43,091 nucleotides of DNA from Rhodospirillaceae bacterium (lineage in GTDB: Bacteria; Pseudomonadota; Alphaproteobacteria; Rhodospirillales; Rhodospirillaceae). The notes under the pieces were generated by a model. That model made no database searches, was not told where the DNA came from, and worked only from the letters and a program-made list of their open reading frames with translations. A program made the translations under genes and the position numbers. How positions within the stretch are numbered: position 1 is the stretch's first letter; each line of letters starts with the position of its first letter. Shown here in pieces: positions 1 to 7,488 of the stretch. The stretch lies in assembly GCA_009694245.1 (NCBI GenBank), contig SHVO01000007.1, positions 1 to 43,091 on the forward strand, written 5' to 3'.

Positions 1-23
1 CGGATGGGCCTATTTTTTTTGCC

Positions 24-695
24 TTAGGACGCGGCTGCCGGCGGCGGGGCGTGGGCGTCAGGCGCCGGCGGTTGAGCCGTGGCGCTCGCTGCAGCTTCAG
101 CGGCCGCCGCGGCAGCCTTGGCCTCACGCTCGCGGCGATTGGCTTCACGGACCTTGGCTTTAGCGGCGTTGCTGGCACGCCGCTGGGCGATGACCACGGC
201 CTTCTCAAGTTCGGCTTCGGTACACAGCCCCAATGTCACGGGATTCTGCGGCTTGATATTGGCGGCGTTCCAGTGAGAGCGATCGCGCACGCTGAGAATT
301 GTCGGCTTAGTCGTTCCGATAAGCCGGCTAAGTTGCGCGTCGGTCAAATCCGCATGATGCTTTAGCAACCAGGAAATGGCATCGGGCCGGTCCTGCCGCT
401 TGGACACTGGCGTGTAGCGTGCGCCTTTGGCGCGCGCGCGCGGAATCGGAATGTCGGTCTTGGTCATCTTGAGTTTGAATTTCGGATCGGCCTGCGCCTG
501 ATCGAGTTCTTCCTGCGTGAGTTGCCCATTGGTGATCGGGTTCGCGCCGACAATGCCCACGGCAACCTCGCCATCGGCAATCGCCTGAACCTCGAGCTCG
601 TGCATACCGGTGAAATCCGCGATTTGGTCAAACGACAGCGCGGTGTTTTCCACCAGCCAGACGGCCGTTGCCTTCGGCATTAGAGGCAGCGACAT
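24..695 (-). CDS. trcR: Cell-cycle transcriptional regulator TrcR (DUF1013)
   Basis: The 224-residue product matches the DUF1013/TrcR family of alphaproteobacteria, small DNA-binding regulators linked to cell-cycle transcription in Caulobacter. Near the N-terminus it has a helix-turn-helix-like segment (about residues 10-35, around FDQIADFTGMHELEVQAIAD). A second helical repeat at about 105-140 contains DLTDAQLSRLIGTTKPTI. The C-terminus is a basic, alanine-rich tail with a low-complexity Ala/Pro end. I chose the ATG at 695 because it starts the family's usual MSLPLMPKATAVW sequence and is preceded by GAAAGGA. The open frame extends to 965, but that part looks like leader. The gene stands alone, with a good promoter about 110 nt upstream. 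The family is recognised from sequence; the regulatory role is known only from homologues. Confidence 0.88.
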   Translation of the reverse strand: MSLPLMPKATAVWLVENTALSFDQIADFTGMHELEVQAIADGEVAVGIVGANPITNGQLTQEELDQAQADPKFKLKMTKTDIPIPRARAKGARYTPVSKRQDRPDAISWLLKHHADLTDAQLSRLIGTTKPTILSVRDRSHWNAANIKPQNPVTLGLCTEAELEKAVVIAQRRASNAAKAKVREANRREREAKAAAAAAEAAASATAQPPAPDAHAPPPAAAS

Positions 696-812
696 AGTTT
701 TATTCCTTTCGGATTTGAAGGCGGCCCGCGCCAGGGGCGCGGGCGAAGCGGCAAAGCCACACCACCCAGCCCCGAGGAAGGCAACGGGGCCGGACCGCAA
801 ATATTGTGAGGG

Positions 813-842
813 TATATATCGGGTTTCCGGCTGCGGGGTCAA
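813..842 (-). promoter_or_regulatory. Sigma70-type promoter of trcR
   Basis: On the minus strand TTGACC (842-837) and TATATA (818-813) are 18 nt apart. Transcription would start near 806, giving a leader of about 110 nt. The leader contains two GC-rich stem-loops: arms 769-774/785-790, and a perfect 9-bp stem at 724-732/736-744. The second lies about 30 nt upstream of the start codon. Confidence 0.5.
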
Positions 843-879
843 ACCGTTACGCCAAAATTCTCCTAAAATATTGAAGTAT

Positions 880-1887
880 TTAGCTATTAAAGCCCGTGGT
901 GAGGATAATTTTGCCAATATGGCGGCTGGTTTCCATATGCCTGTGGGCTGCGGCCGCCTCGGCAAGGGGTAGGCAGAGATCGATCACGGGATTAACCGCG
1001 CGCCGGTCGAGAAGCGGCCATACATGGCGGGAGAGGGCTTCGGCTAGGTCGCCCTTGAACTGGGAGTCCCTGATCCGCAAGGTGGAGCCGGTCAAGGTGA
1101 GGCGCTTGAGCATGACCGGTACGAGATCGATCTCGGTCTTTGAGCCTTCGAGAAAGGCGATATTCACCAAACGCCCATCAGCCTTCAGGCTGCGGATGTT
1201 TCGGGCGACATAGCTCCCACCGACCATGTCGAGGATGACGTCGGCGCCTTTGCCGGGCGCCTTCGCGCGAATCTCCTCGGCGAAATCAGTTGTGCGGTAA
1301 TTGATGGCAAGATCGGCACCGAGTTTCAGACACGCGTGGCACTTTTCGTCGCTCCCCGCCGTCGTGATCACGAACGCGCCGAAGGCCTTGGCGAGTTGAA
1401 TGGCCGTGGTGCCGATGCCGCTGGTGCCGCCGTGGACCAGAAATATCTCGCCGCTTTTGAGTCCTCCGCGTTCGAAGACATTGTGCCAGACCGTGAAAAA
1501 AGTTTCCGGCAGCGCGGCGGCTTCGACGGCGGTGAATCCGCGGGGAAATCTCAAACAGTTCCGTGAAGATGCCGTCGCATATTCGGCGTAGCCCCCGCCG
1601 TTGACGAGCGCGCAGACCCGTTCGCCGATGCTCGGTGACGTAACGCCGGCCCCGAGCGCAATCACGGTCCCGGCAACTTCGAGGCCGGGCACCTCGGAGG
1701 CGCCGGGCGGCGCGGGATAAAGCCCCATGCGCTGCAAGACGTCGGGCCGGTTCACGCCGGCGGCGGCCACGGCGATCAAGACTTCGCCGGACTTCGCCAC
1801 CGGCACGGGGCGCTCCGCCGGCACGAGTTGTTCCGGCCCGCCCGGGGCCTTGATTTCAATACAGCGCATGGAGGTAGGCGTGATCAT
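880..1887 (-). CDS. NAD(P)H:quinone oxidoreductase (zinc-independent MDR family, PIG3-like)
   Basis: This 335-residue medium-chain dehydrogenase/reductase is of the quinone oxidoreductase (PIG3/QOR) type. It has an N-terminal GroES-like domain (EVLIAVAAAGVNRPDVLQR) and a Rossmann domain with VHGGTSGIGTTAIQLAK for NADPH binding at about 145-165. It lacks the cysteine/histidine pattern of catalytic and structural zinc sites, as expected for this branch. The likely reaction is NADPH-dependent reduction of quinones or enals; the substrate cannot be told. Two starts are possible, ATG at 1887 and ATG at 1869, and neither has a Shine-Dalgarno sequence. A -10-like TATACAAT (1900-1893) lies only 5 nt upstream of 1887, so a leaderless transcript starting at 1887 is plausible. 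The gene is divergent from the DUF1192 gene. Confidence 0.88.
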   Translation of the reverse strand: MITPTSMRCIEIKAPGGPEQLVPAERPVPVAKSGEVLIAVAAAGVNRPDVLQRMGLYPAPPGASEVPGLEVAGTVIALGAGVTSPSIGERVCALVNGGGYAEYATASSRNCLRFPRGFTAVEAAALPETFFTVWHNVFERGGLKSGEIFLVHGGTSGIGTTAIQLAKAFGAFVITTAGSDEKCHACLKLGADLAINYRTTDFAEEIRAKAPGKGADVILDMVGGSYVARNIRSLKADGRLVNIAFLEGSKTEIDLVPVMLKRLTLTGSTLRIRDSQFKGDLAEALSRHVWPLLDRRAVNPVIDLCLPLAEAAAAHRHMETSRHIGKIILTTGFNS

Positions 1888-1892
1888 GGCGT

Positions 1893-1923
1893 ATTGTATA
1901 AAGCGTCGGTGAAAGAGCGTCCA
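1893..1923 (-). promoter_or_regulatory. Putative promoter for the oxidoreductase gene, possibly leaderless
   Basis: On the minus strand TGGACG is followed after 17 nt by TATACA (extending to TATACAAT, 1900-1893). The expected transcription start falls at or next to the ATG at 1887. The -35 match is only moderate. Confidence 0.35.
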
Positions 1924-1937
1924 CCGGAGCACGGAAA

Positions 1938-2120
1938 ATGGATATTGAAGAACTCGATCCAATCAAGAAGAAGCCGGTCAAGAAGGATCTCGGCCGAATG
2001 TCGGTCGGCGATTTAAAGGAATATATTGCCGAGATGAAATCCGAGATCGCTCGGGCCGAAGCCGCCATCGAGTCTAAGGGCAAAGCGCGGACGGGGGCGG
2101 AATCGTTCTTCAAGTCGTGA
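1938..2120 (+). CDS. DUF1192 domain-containing small protein
   Basis: This 60-residue, strongly charged protein has the conserved DUF1192 pattern: an acidic/lysine-rich N-terminus (about 1-18), then a helix with LGRMSVGDLKEYIAEMKSEI (about 18-37). The helix is amphipathic and probably coiled-coil. DUF1192 is widespread in alphaproteobacteria and has no assigned function that I know. The ATG follows a purine-rich CGGAGCACGGAAA segment that serves as ribosome-binding site. It is divergent from the oxidoreductase and lies 65 nt upstream of the SCO gene, with which it could be co-transcribed. Confidence 0.85.
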   Translation: MDIEELDPIKKKPVKKDLGRMSVGDLKEYIAEMKSEIARAEAAIESKGKARTGAESFFKS

Positions 2121-2185
2121 GCCGATTGCGTGCGCTGCTTGCGGCGTGGTTCGATGCCGAGAACGCGAGGCCTTAGGTAACACCC

Positions 2186-2800
2186 ATGAGCCGAACGGCA
2201 AAAACATTCGCTGCGGTGCTGATTGTCACAATGGCCGTCATTGCCGGCGTGTTTCTCAGGCATGCCGTGGAAGAGCCCCGAGGGGTGAGTGTCTCGCCGG
2301 CCGTCAAGCCGTTCTCGCTGACCGATCAGAGCGGCCGGCCGGTGACCGAAGCCAGCTATCGCGGGCGGTGGCTATTGCTGTTTTTCGGCTTTATCCGCTG
2401 CCCCGACGTCTGCCCAACTTCGATGCTCTATGCCGCCGATCTGTTGAAGGCTCTGGGCGCTGAGGCTCGGAATCTCCAAATTGCATTCGTGACCGTCGAT
2501 CCCGAGCGCGATACGCCCGCGGTTTTGCGCGACTATCTGGCGAATTTTGATCCGCGACTTGCCGGTCTGACCGGATCGCCGGAGCAGATTTCCGCGGTGA
2601 CCAAGGCATTCGGCGCCTACTACGCCAAGCGCGCGCTTGAGGGCTTAGACGACTACACAATGGACCACAGCACGGCGTTTTATCTTGTCAACGCCGACGG
2701 GAAATTCCAAAGGGCATTTGCGCTGAACGACGACAGCGATGGATTGACCGATGAACTGCGCGCGGCCATGTCGGCGGCTTCACCGGCGCAAAAAGAGTAA
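2186..2800 (+). CDS. SCO1/SenC/PrrC-family copper chaperone
   Basis: This is a 204-residue membrane-anchored thioredoxin-fold protein that delivers copper to the CuA site of cytochrome c oxidase. An N-terminal transmembrane or signal anchor lies at about 7-24. The copper ligands of the family are present: Cys72 and Cys76 in RCPDVCPT, and His161 in YTMDHST. The VTVDPERDTP motif is typical of SCO proteins. The start ATG follows a weak ribosome-binding site. A PCuAC chaperone gene begins 4 nt after the stop. In the accepted pathway PCuAC passes copper to, or works with, SCO in oxidase assembly, so the two genes form a functional pair. Confidence 0.93.
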   Translation: MSRTAKTFAAVLIVTMAVIAGVFLRHAVEEPRGVSVSPAVKPFSLTDQSGRPVTEASYRGRWLLLFFGFIRCPDVCPTSMLYAADLLKALGAEARNLQIAFVTVDPERDTPAVLRDYLANFDPRLAGLTGSPEQISAVTKAFGAYYAKRALEGLDDYTMDHSTAFYLVNADGKFQRAFALNDDSDGLTDELRAAMSAASPAQKE

Positions 2801-2804
2801 ATCG

Positions 2805-3266
2805 ATGTATAGGACAGTCTTGGCGGCAACATGCATTATCCTGACTGGCGGGGCCGCCCTGGCTGCCGACGCCCCCGCTGCTGACGCCCGGGCGGCAATT
2901 GTCGTCACTCATGCCTGGGTCAGGGCGTCGCTCGGGCAATCACCGACGACGGCAGCGTACTTGAGGATCGAGAACCGCGGCGCAACGGAAGATCGATTGC
3001 TTGCCGTAGCGACGCCGGCGGCCGCAACCGCTCATCTTCATGAAAGCGTCGCGAAGGATGGGATCATGCGGATGCAGGCGGTAAATTCTCTGGGCATCAA
3101 GCCCGGCCAGTCAATCGAGCTGGCACCGGGCGGCCTGCACATCATGATGATGGGCCTAAAATCGCCCCTGAAGGTGGGTCAGACGATCCCGGTCAAGGTG
3201 CGGTTTGAAGGGGCCGGGGAGATCGAGGTCGATGCGGAGGTCAGGGGTCTGGATGATGCCAGGTAG
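2805..3266 (+). CDS. Periplasmic copper chaperone PCuAC (DUF461)
   Basis: The 153-residue product has a Sec signal peptide (about 1-21, cleaved after ALA) and one PCuAC domain. The copper(I) site fits the family pattern H-x10-M-x21-H-x-M exactly: His79, Met90, His112 and Met114. It binds Cu(I) in the periplasm and supplies it for CuA/CuB assembly of haem-copper oxidases. I chose the ATG at 2805, just after the SCO stop codon, because it begins the signal peptide. The in-frame ATG at 2751 would lie inside the SCO gene. Confidence 0.93.
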   Translation: MYRTVLAATCIILTGGAALAADAPAADARAAIVVTHAWVRASLGQSPTTAAYLRIENRGATEDRLLAVATPAAATAHLHESVAKDGIMRMQAVNSLGIKPGQSIELAPGGLHIMMMGLKSPLKVGQTIPVKVRFEGAGEIEVDAEVRGLDDAR

Positions 3267-3613
3267 CTTCGACCAGAGCCGACAGTGTCGCAGGAAGGCC
3301 GAGCGGAAACGACCTAAAGGTCAGCCAAAACCTCATACTGAATGGCTGCTGACATGAAAGTCCGTTGAAGCCTGAGTTAGGCACCTCAAGAGGTTCCGTC
3401 GGCGGCAGCCAGGCGCCTTTTATTGTATTTAGTCGCGTTGACCGCGCCCTGCGAACGTCCTTTCCGGAATAACGTCCACGGTTGCCAGGTGTTGCCAACC
3501 TTGCCAATTATTAACATCAATTAATAACACAAAAGCCCCGCCATTGCCTGGCGCGGCTACTAGATATTGTGGTCTGGGTGATTTTGTGGCGAAACGCCGG
3601 CCGCGGCAGCGTC
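3267..3613. other. Intergenic region between convergent PCuAC and rpmE genes
   Basis: About 350 bases with no convincing gene. Open frames here have poor composition and no homology I recognise. The only supported element is the rpmE terminator at 3531-3558. The rest is AT-richer near 3500-3535. Confidence 0.6.
3531..3558 (-). terminator. Rho-independent terminator of rpmE
   Basis: Read on the minus strand, a 10-bp stem (3558-3549 with 3543-3534, one mismatch) closes a 5-nt loop and is followed by TTTT (3534-3531) and an AT-rich tail. It lies about 55 nt downstream of the rpmE stop codon. Confidence 0.7.
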
Positions 3614-3841
3614 TTAGGTCTTTTGTGCGCCGAAGCCCTTGAAACGCTTGTTGAATTTCGCGAGCTGGCCGCCGGCATCATTTAGCCGATGGACGCCCGT
3701 CCAAGCGGGGTGGGTTTTCGGGTCGATTTCAAGGCGCATGGTGTCCCCCGGCTTGCCATAGGTACTGCGGGTCTTGAATTCGCTGCCGTCGGTCATGACC
3801 ACGGTAATTTCGTGGTAATCCGGGTGACCGTCTTTCTTCAT
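3614..3841 (-). CDS. rpmE: 50S ribosomal protein L31, zinc-free (C-minus) form
   Basis: This 75-residue ribosomal protein is identified by [27 protein letters not shown] and the HPAWTG motif. The four zinc-binding cysteines of the C-plus form are absent; the sequence has no cysteine, as is usual for alphaproteobacterial L31. The start ATG at 3841 is preceded by GAGG at good spacing. Upstream lies an unusually structured leader of about 150 nt with three stem-loops (3873-3984), described separately. The gene is monocistronic, with its own terminator. Confidence 0.95.
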   Translation of the reverse strand: MKKDGHPDYHEITVVMTDGSEFKTRSTYGKPGDTMRLEIDPKTHPAWTGVHRLNDAGGQLAKFNKRFKGFGAQKT

Positions 3842-4246
3842 GGCACGCCTCAATAAATTGCACGGAATGACTGGCCGAAACGGCCGCCTCGCGAAGGGTG
3901 CCTTCCTGGAAGGCGCCCCTTGGAGAAGGCGGGTGTATACCGGCTTCGTTCTCGGCCCGCAAGATGGCGGGCGTCTTGCGGGCCGACAATTCTTACGAGC
4001 TGAATTCAACTAATACTATTGTATCAAGGATAATAAAACCAAGCCGTGTCTGGATGGTTGAAGCCCCGGGACCCTGGCTGAATTTTCGGTTACCGGATTG
4101 ATACGTGATCCGCCTTGAGTGCGAGCGGTTCGTAAGTTAGGTCAACTACCCCACAGGTCAGTAGGTTCGGTCTGGTTGGGGGCCAGGTCGCCGGGGATTC
4201 CTGGCTTTAACCCATGTCAAATCGGCGACGCTAGGAATCTCTCGGT
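3842..4246. other. Divergent control region between rpmE and the TonB receptor gene
   Basis: About 400 bases without a gene. It holds three stem-loops on the rpmE side (3873-3885, 3894-3921, 3954-3984). A palindromic AT-rich stretch at 4011-4026 (TAATACTATTGTATCA) lies where promoters for both genes would be. On the receptor side there is an imperfect stem-loop at 4174-4212. For rpmE, minus-strand TTGGTT, 18 nt and TAGTAT (within the palindrome) make a candidate promoter. For the receptor, GATAAT at 4029-4034 is a candidate -10. Confidence 0.5.
3873..3984 (-). promoter_or_regulatory. Structured leader of rpmE (three stem-loops)
   Basis: In transcript order the leader holds three stem-loops. 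The first is a perfect 11-bp stem (3984-3974 with 3964-3954, 9-nt loop). The second has arms at 3921-3917/3898-3894 enclosing a perfectly paired inner segment, 3914-3900. The third is a 5-bp stem, 3885-3881/3877-3873. None is followed by a U-tract, so these are not simple terminators. Ribosomal-protein autoregulatory leaders upstream of rpmE are known in other phyla; that this is one is inference. Confidence 0.4.
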
Positions 4247-6472
4247 ATGTTTTCGATCCGCCTTTCGACCCACCTGTTGGCCGGCACCGCCATGGCGTTG
4301 GCATTAAACGCTCCGGTATTTGCAGCTCAGCAGGCTGAGGAAAAAGCCGAGCAGGCCGCCGATCCAGATCCTCAACAGGTCTTAAGTGCTCCCGATAGCA
4401 AACAGATCCCGACGATCACGGTGGAAGGGCAAGCGTTTGGCGACTTCAAGGTCGAAAAGTCCGGCATCGCAAAGCTGACGGAACCGTTACGCGATGTGCC
4501 GCAGTCCATCAGCACGGTGTCGCGCGAAGTCATTGAACAGCGCGGCGTGACCAACTTGAACGATGCCTTTCGCAATGTCCCCGGAATCACGTTGGGCGCG
4601 GGCGAATTCACTTGGCAGGGCAACAATCCCAACATCCGCGGATTCAACTCGCGGTCAGACATGTTCCTCGACGGCATGCGCGATTTCGGCAGTTACAGCC
4701 GCGATCCGTTCAATACCGAATCCGTCGAGGTGCTGCAGGGTCCGGCGTCCATGGTTTTTGGACGTGGCTCGACGGGTGGTGTTGTCAACCAGGTGACAAA
4801 GCAGCCGACCCTTGATTCCGACATTGTCGGCGCGCTCAATTTTGGCACGGACACGACCAAGCGCGTGACCGCCGACATCAACCAGCCGCTGCCGGAGTTG
4901 GGCGACGGCGGCGCCGTGCGTTTGAATGTCATGGGCCATGACGGTGAAATGGCGGGGCGCGACGGCGGCAAGACTGCCCGGTACGGCTTCGCGCCGAGTC
5001 TCGCACTTGGCTTGGATACGCCGACCCGCCTCACGCTCAATTACCTCCACCAGACCGCAAACGACGTGCCGGATTACGGCCTGCCTTGGTTTGGGACGAG
5101 TGTCGCGGAAGTTCCGCGCAAAAACTTTTACGGTTTTAGCAGCGATTACTCGAAGACCACGGCCGATATCGTAACGGCAAAGGTTGATCATGATTTCAGC
5201 GATGATCTAGAGCTGCATTCGCAGCTTCGCTACGCGCACTACACGCGATCGTCCAGGATCGCCGAGCCGTTAATCGCCGCGACCATTCCAACGACGATGC
5301 CCATTGCCAACGTTACGGTTATACGCAACATGTACACCGGGCGCAGCGCCGAGGATTTCTTGAATGCTCAGGCAGACGCCACGATCAAGTTCGTGACTGG
5401 GCCGTTGCAGCATGCCGTTGTCGCCGGGCTCGAACTGGGGCGCGAGCGCTCAGCTCCGTTCTTCGGCTTTGCTCAAGGCGTGCCCAGCACCAATCTACTG
5501 ACCCCTTCGATCGATCAGATATTCTCTTCGACCGGGACCCCGCCGACGATTATTTCCGACACCACCGGCGATAGCGTCGGTGTTTTCGCGCTCGACACAG
5601 TCAGATTTGACGAGATGTTCCAAGTCATCGGTGGCTTGCGCTGGGACAGCTTCAGAGTCGATTACAGCGCCGACCGCTACAACACATCCACCGGCGCGAT
5701 TGCCAGCTCTGAAGCCATCGTTCATGTCGATAGGGAATTCAGCTATCGGGCGGCGGCGGTTTTCAAGCCGATGCCGGAGGGCACGATCTATTTCGGATTT
5801 GGCACGTCGTTCAATCCCTCAGCGGAGTCACTGACCTTCTTGGTCAATGCCCGCAACTTCAACATTGGCAACGCGTTTCTTGAGCCGGAAGAGAACCGCA
5901 CCTTCGAACTGGGCACCAAGTGGGATTTGATGGACGGGAAACTGTCCGCGAATGCCGCCGTGTTCCGCATCGTTAAGGAAAACGCGCGCGTACCCAATCC
6001 GACGACACCAGGTTTCAATACCTTGGGAGGCACACAGCGCGCCCAAGGTTTTGACGTCGGCGTCACAGGTTCTTTGACCCACAGCTGGCAGGTGACGGCG
6101 GGTTATGTCTATCTTGACACAGCAGTGACCAAATCGGTTGCCGGGGCGGCGCCGGTTGGAGCGCCGCTACTTTTCGCGCCAAAAAGTGCCTTCTCGTTCT
6201 GGACCTCGGTTCTCGTAACCGATAAGATTCAATTGGGTACGGGAGGACAGTTCTCTGGCCGACGTTTCGCGACAAATACCGAGCCGATCAAATCCGTCCC
6301 GGGCTACTGGACCTTCGACGCCATGGGTAGATACCTTTGGTCCGGCTACGTGAGTTTTAAGCTCAACCTGACCAACCTGACGGACAAATACTATTATGAC
6401 GCGATCCATCCCTGGCACGTGATCCCCGGTGCCGGTCGGACCGCGACGTTCGCGATTAATTTGCATTACTAG
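4247..6472 (+). CDS. TonB-dependent siderophore receptor (catecholate type, Fiu-like)
   Basis: The 741-residue outer-membrane receptor has a signal peptide (about 1-26, cleaved after VFA). A TonB-box-like IPTITVEGQ lies near residue 54. The plug domain (about 75-190) contains NPNIRGFNSR, DGMRDFGSYSRDPFNTE and VEVLQGPASMVFGRGSTGG, typical of siderophore receptors of the Fiu/FhuE/FpvA group. A 22-strand beta-barrel ends in a C-terminal segment with the aromatic terminus INLHY. It imports ferric siderophore, probably catecholate, with TonB-ExbBD energy. The start ATG is followed at once by the signal peptide. A PiuC-type dioxygenase gene begins 9 nt downstream, the usual partner of Fiu-like receptors. 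Iron regulation is likely, but I cannot identify a convincing Fur, Irr or RirA box. Confidence 0.93.
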   Translation: MFSIRLSTHLLAGTAMALALNAPVFAAQQAEEKAEQAADPDPQQVLSAPDSKQIPTITVEGQAFGDFKVEKSGIAKLTEPLRDVPQSISTVSREVIEQRGVTNLNDAFRNVPGITLGAGEFTWQGNNPNIRGFNSRSDMFLDGMRDFGSYSRDPFNTESVEVLQGPASMVFGRGSTGGVVNQVTKQPTLDSDIVGALNFGTDTTKRVTADINQPLPELGDGGAVRLNVMGHDGEMAGRDGGKTARYGFAPSLALGLDTPTRLTLNYLHQTANDVPDYGLPWFGTSVAEVPRKNFYGFSSDYSKTTADIVTAKVDHDFSDDLELHSQLRYAHYTRSSRIAEPLIAATIPTTMPIANVTVIRNMYTGRSAEDFLNAQADATIKFVTGPLQHAVVAGLELGRERSAPFFGFAQGVPSTNLLTPSIDQIFSSTGTPPTIISDTTGDSVGVFALDTVRFDEMFQVIGGLRWDSFRVDYSADRYNTSTGAIASSEAIVHVDREFSYRAAAVFKPMPEGTIYFGFGTSFNPSAESLTFLVNARNFNIGNAFLEPEENRTFELGTKWDLMDGKLSANAAVFRIVKENARVPNPTTPGFNTLGGTQRAQGFDVGVTGSLTHSWQVTAGYVYLDTAVTKSVAGAAPVGAPLLFAPKSAFSFWTSVLVTDKIQLGTGGQFSGRRFATNTEPIKSVPGYWTFDAMGRYLWSGYVSFKLNLTNLTDKYYYDAIHPWHVIPGAGRTATFAINLHY

Positions 6473-6481
6473 AGCAGCGAC

Positions 6482-7162
6482 ATGTTAATCCAGATTCCGA
6501 AGGTCCTGACTGCCGAGCAGATCGGCGAGTGTCGCGCTGTGCTTGACAAGGCCGAATGGGTCGACGGGCGCAATACCGCCGGCTACCTATCGCAGCGCGT
6601 CAAGGACAACCAACAGGTTCCTGATACCCATCCGATCGGTCGTCAGCTCGGCGAAATGATCCTCAAGGTTTTGGAGAAGCACTCCCTTTTCACGTCGGCC
6701 GCCTTGCCGCTGAAAGTTGTGCCGCCGCTGTTCAACCGCTACAGCGGCAATCAAAATTACGGTCGCCACATCGACGGCGCCATACGACCGGTGACCGGCA
6801 CACCGCATCGCGTGCGCACTGACTTGTCGGCGACCTTGTTTCTGACTCAACCTGAAGACTATGACGGCGGTGAGTTAGTGATCGAAGACACGTTCGGGCA
6901 GCGTCGCGTCAAGCTGCCGGCGGGCGACATGGTGTTGTATCCCGGAACCAGCGTGCATCGCGTTGAACCCGTGACGCGCGGCACGCGCCCCGCTTCATTT
7001 TTTTGGATCCAAAGCATGGTGCGCGAGGACAGCCAGCGCACCATGCTCTTTGAGCTCGACAATTCCATCCAGCACTTGGGCCGCGACGTGCCGCAGCATC
7101 CCGCCGTGGTCCAATTGGCTGGACTCTATCACAATTTGCTGAGACGTTGGGCGGACAGTTAG
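6482..7162 (+). CDS. piuC: Fe(II)/2-oxoglutarate-dependent PKHD-type hydroxylase (PiuC/YbiX)
   Basis: This 226-residue protein has the usual YbiX/PiuC length. The double-stranded beta-helix core shows the iron ligands His-x-Asp in GRHIDGA (about residues 96-98) and the distal histidine in TSVHRVEP (about 159). An arginine in RPASFFW probably binds 2-oxoglutarate. C-terminally the conserved YbiX extension follows (DNSIQHLG). Its physiological substrate is not settled, but the gene is consistently linked to Fiu/PiuA-type TonB receptors, as here (9-nt gap), so a role in siderophore uptake or modification is expected. It is co-transcribed with the receptor. Confidence 0.92.
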   Translation: MLIQIPKVLTAEQIGECRAVLDKAEWVDGRNTAGYLSQRVKDNQQVPDTHPIGRQLGEMILKVLEKHSLFTSAALPLKVVPPLFNRYSGNQNYGRHIDGAIRPVTGTPHRVRTDLSATLFLTQPEDYDGGELVIEDTFGQRRVKLPAGDMVLYPGTSVHRVEPVTRGTRPASFFWIQSMVREDSQRTMLFELDNSIQHLGRDVPQHPAVVQLAGLYHNLLRRWADS

Positions 7163-7488
7163 GTTTCGATGACAGTGCGCTTGACGAGATTCGGTGCCCT
7201 GTCACTGAAATCAAGGCGAGGATGTGGTGGCGGTCGCGCAGTTTCCGCGCCACCCAGTCCCGACTGCGGCAGTTATTCCGGCCTCCGTGGACGAGCAATA
7301 GCGGCGGCGCGCTCGCTTTGCCCCAGTCGGGGTAATGCAGCCGCCGCCGCTACGAGAAATAGGACTACGAGGTGGGGCCAAGCTGTGACGAAGTCATTGC
7401 GGCTTTTCGCAAGGGATATTCGCAGGACGCCAAGGCCGCCACGTCGGCGCGCCGTCCCTGCCGGATCGCCGCCGAGGGCAGGGGCGGG
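7163..7488. other. Intergenic region between convergent piuC and motB-like genes
   Basis: About 325 bases with no gene I can support. A large inverted repeat with perfect 10-bp arms (7299-7308 and 7343-7352) encloses a small CCCC/GGGG hairpin. Codons from about 7366 read like protein (DYEVGPSCDEVIAAFRKGYS) but follow an in-frame TAG and have no start; they may be a gene remnant. No T-tract terminator is visible on either strand. Confidence 0.4.

Noticed and set aside
4027-4246. Cobalamin riboswitch before the TonB receptor
   Set aside because: No B12-box-like GCCACTG or other conserved cobalamin core is visible. The receptor is of the siderophore type and is followed by piuC.
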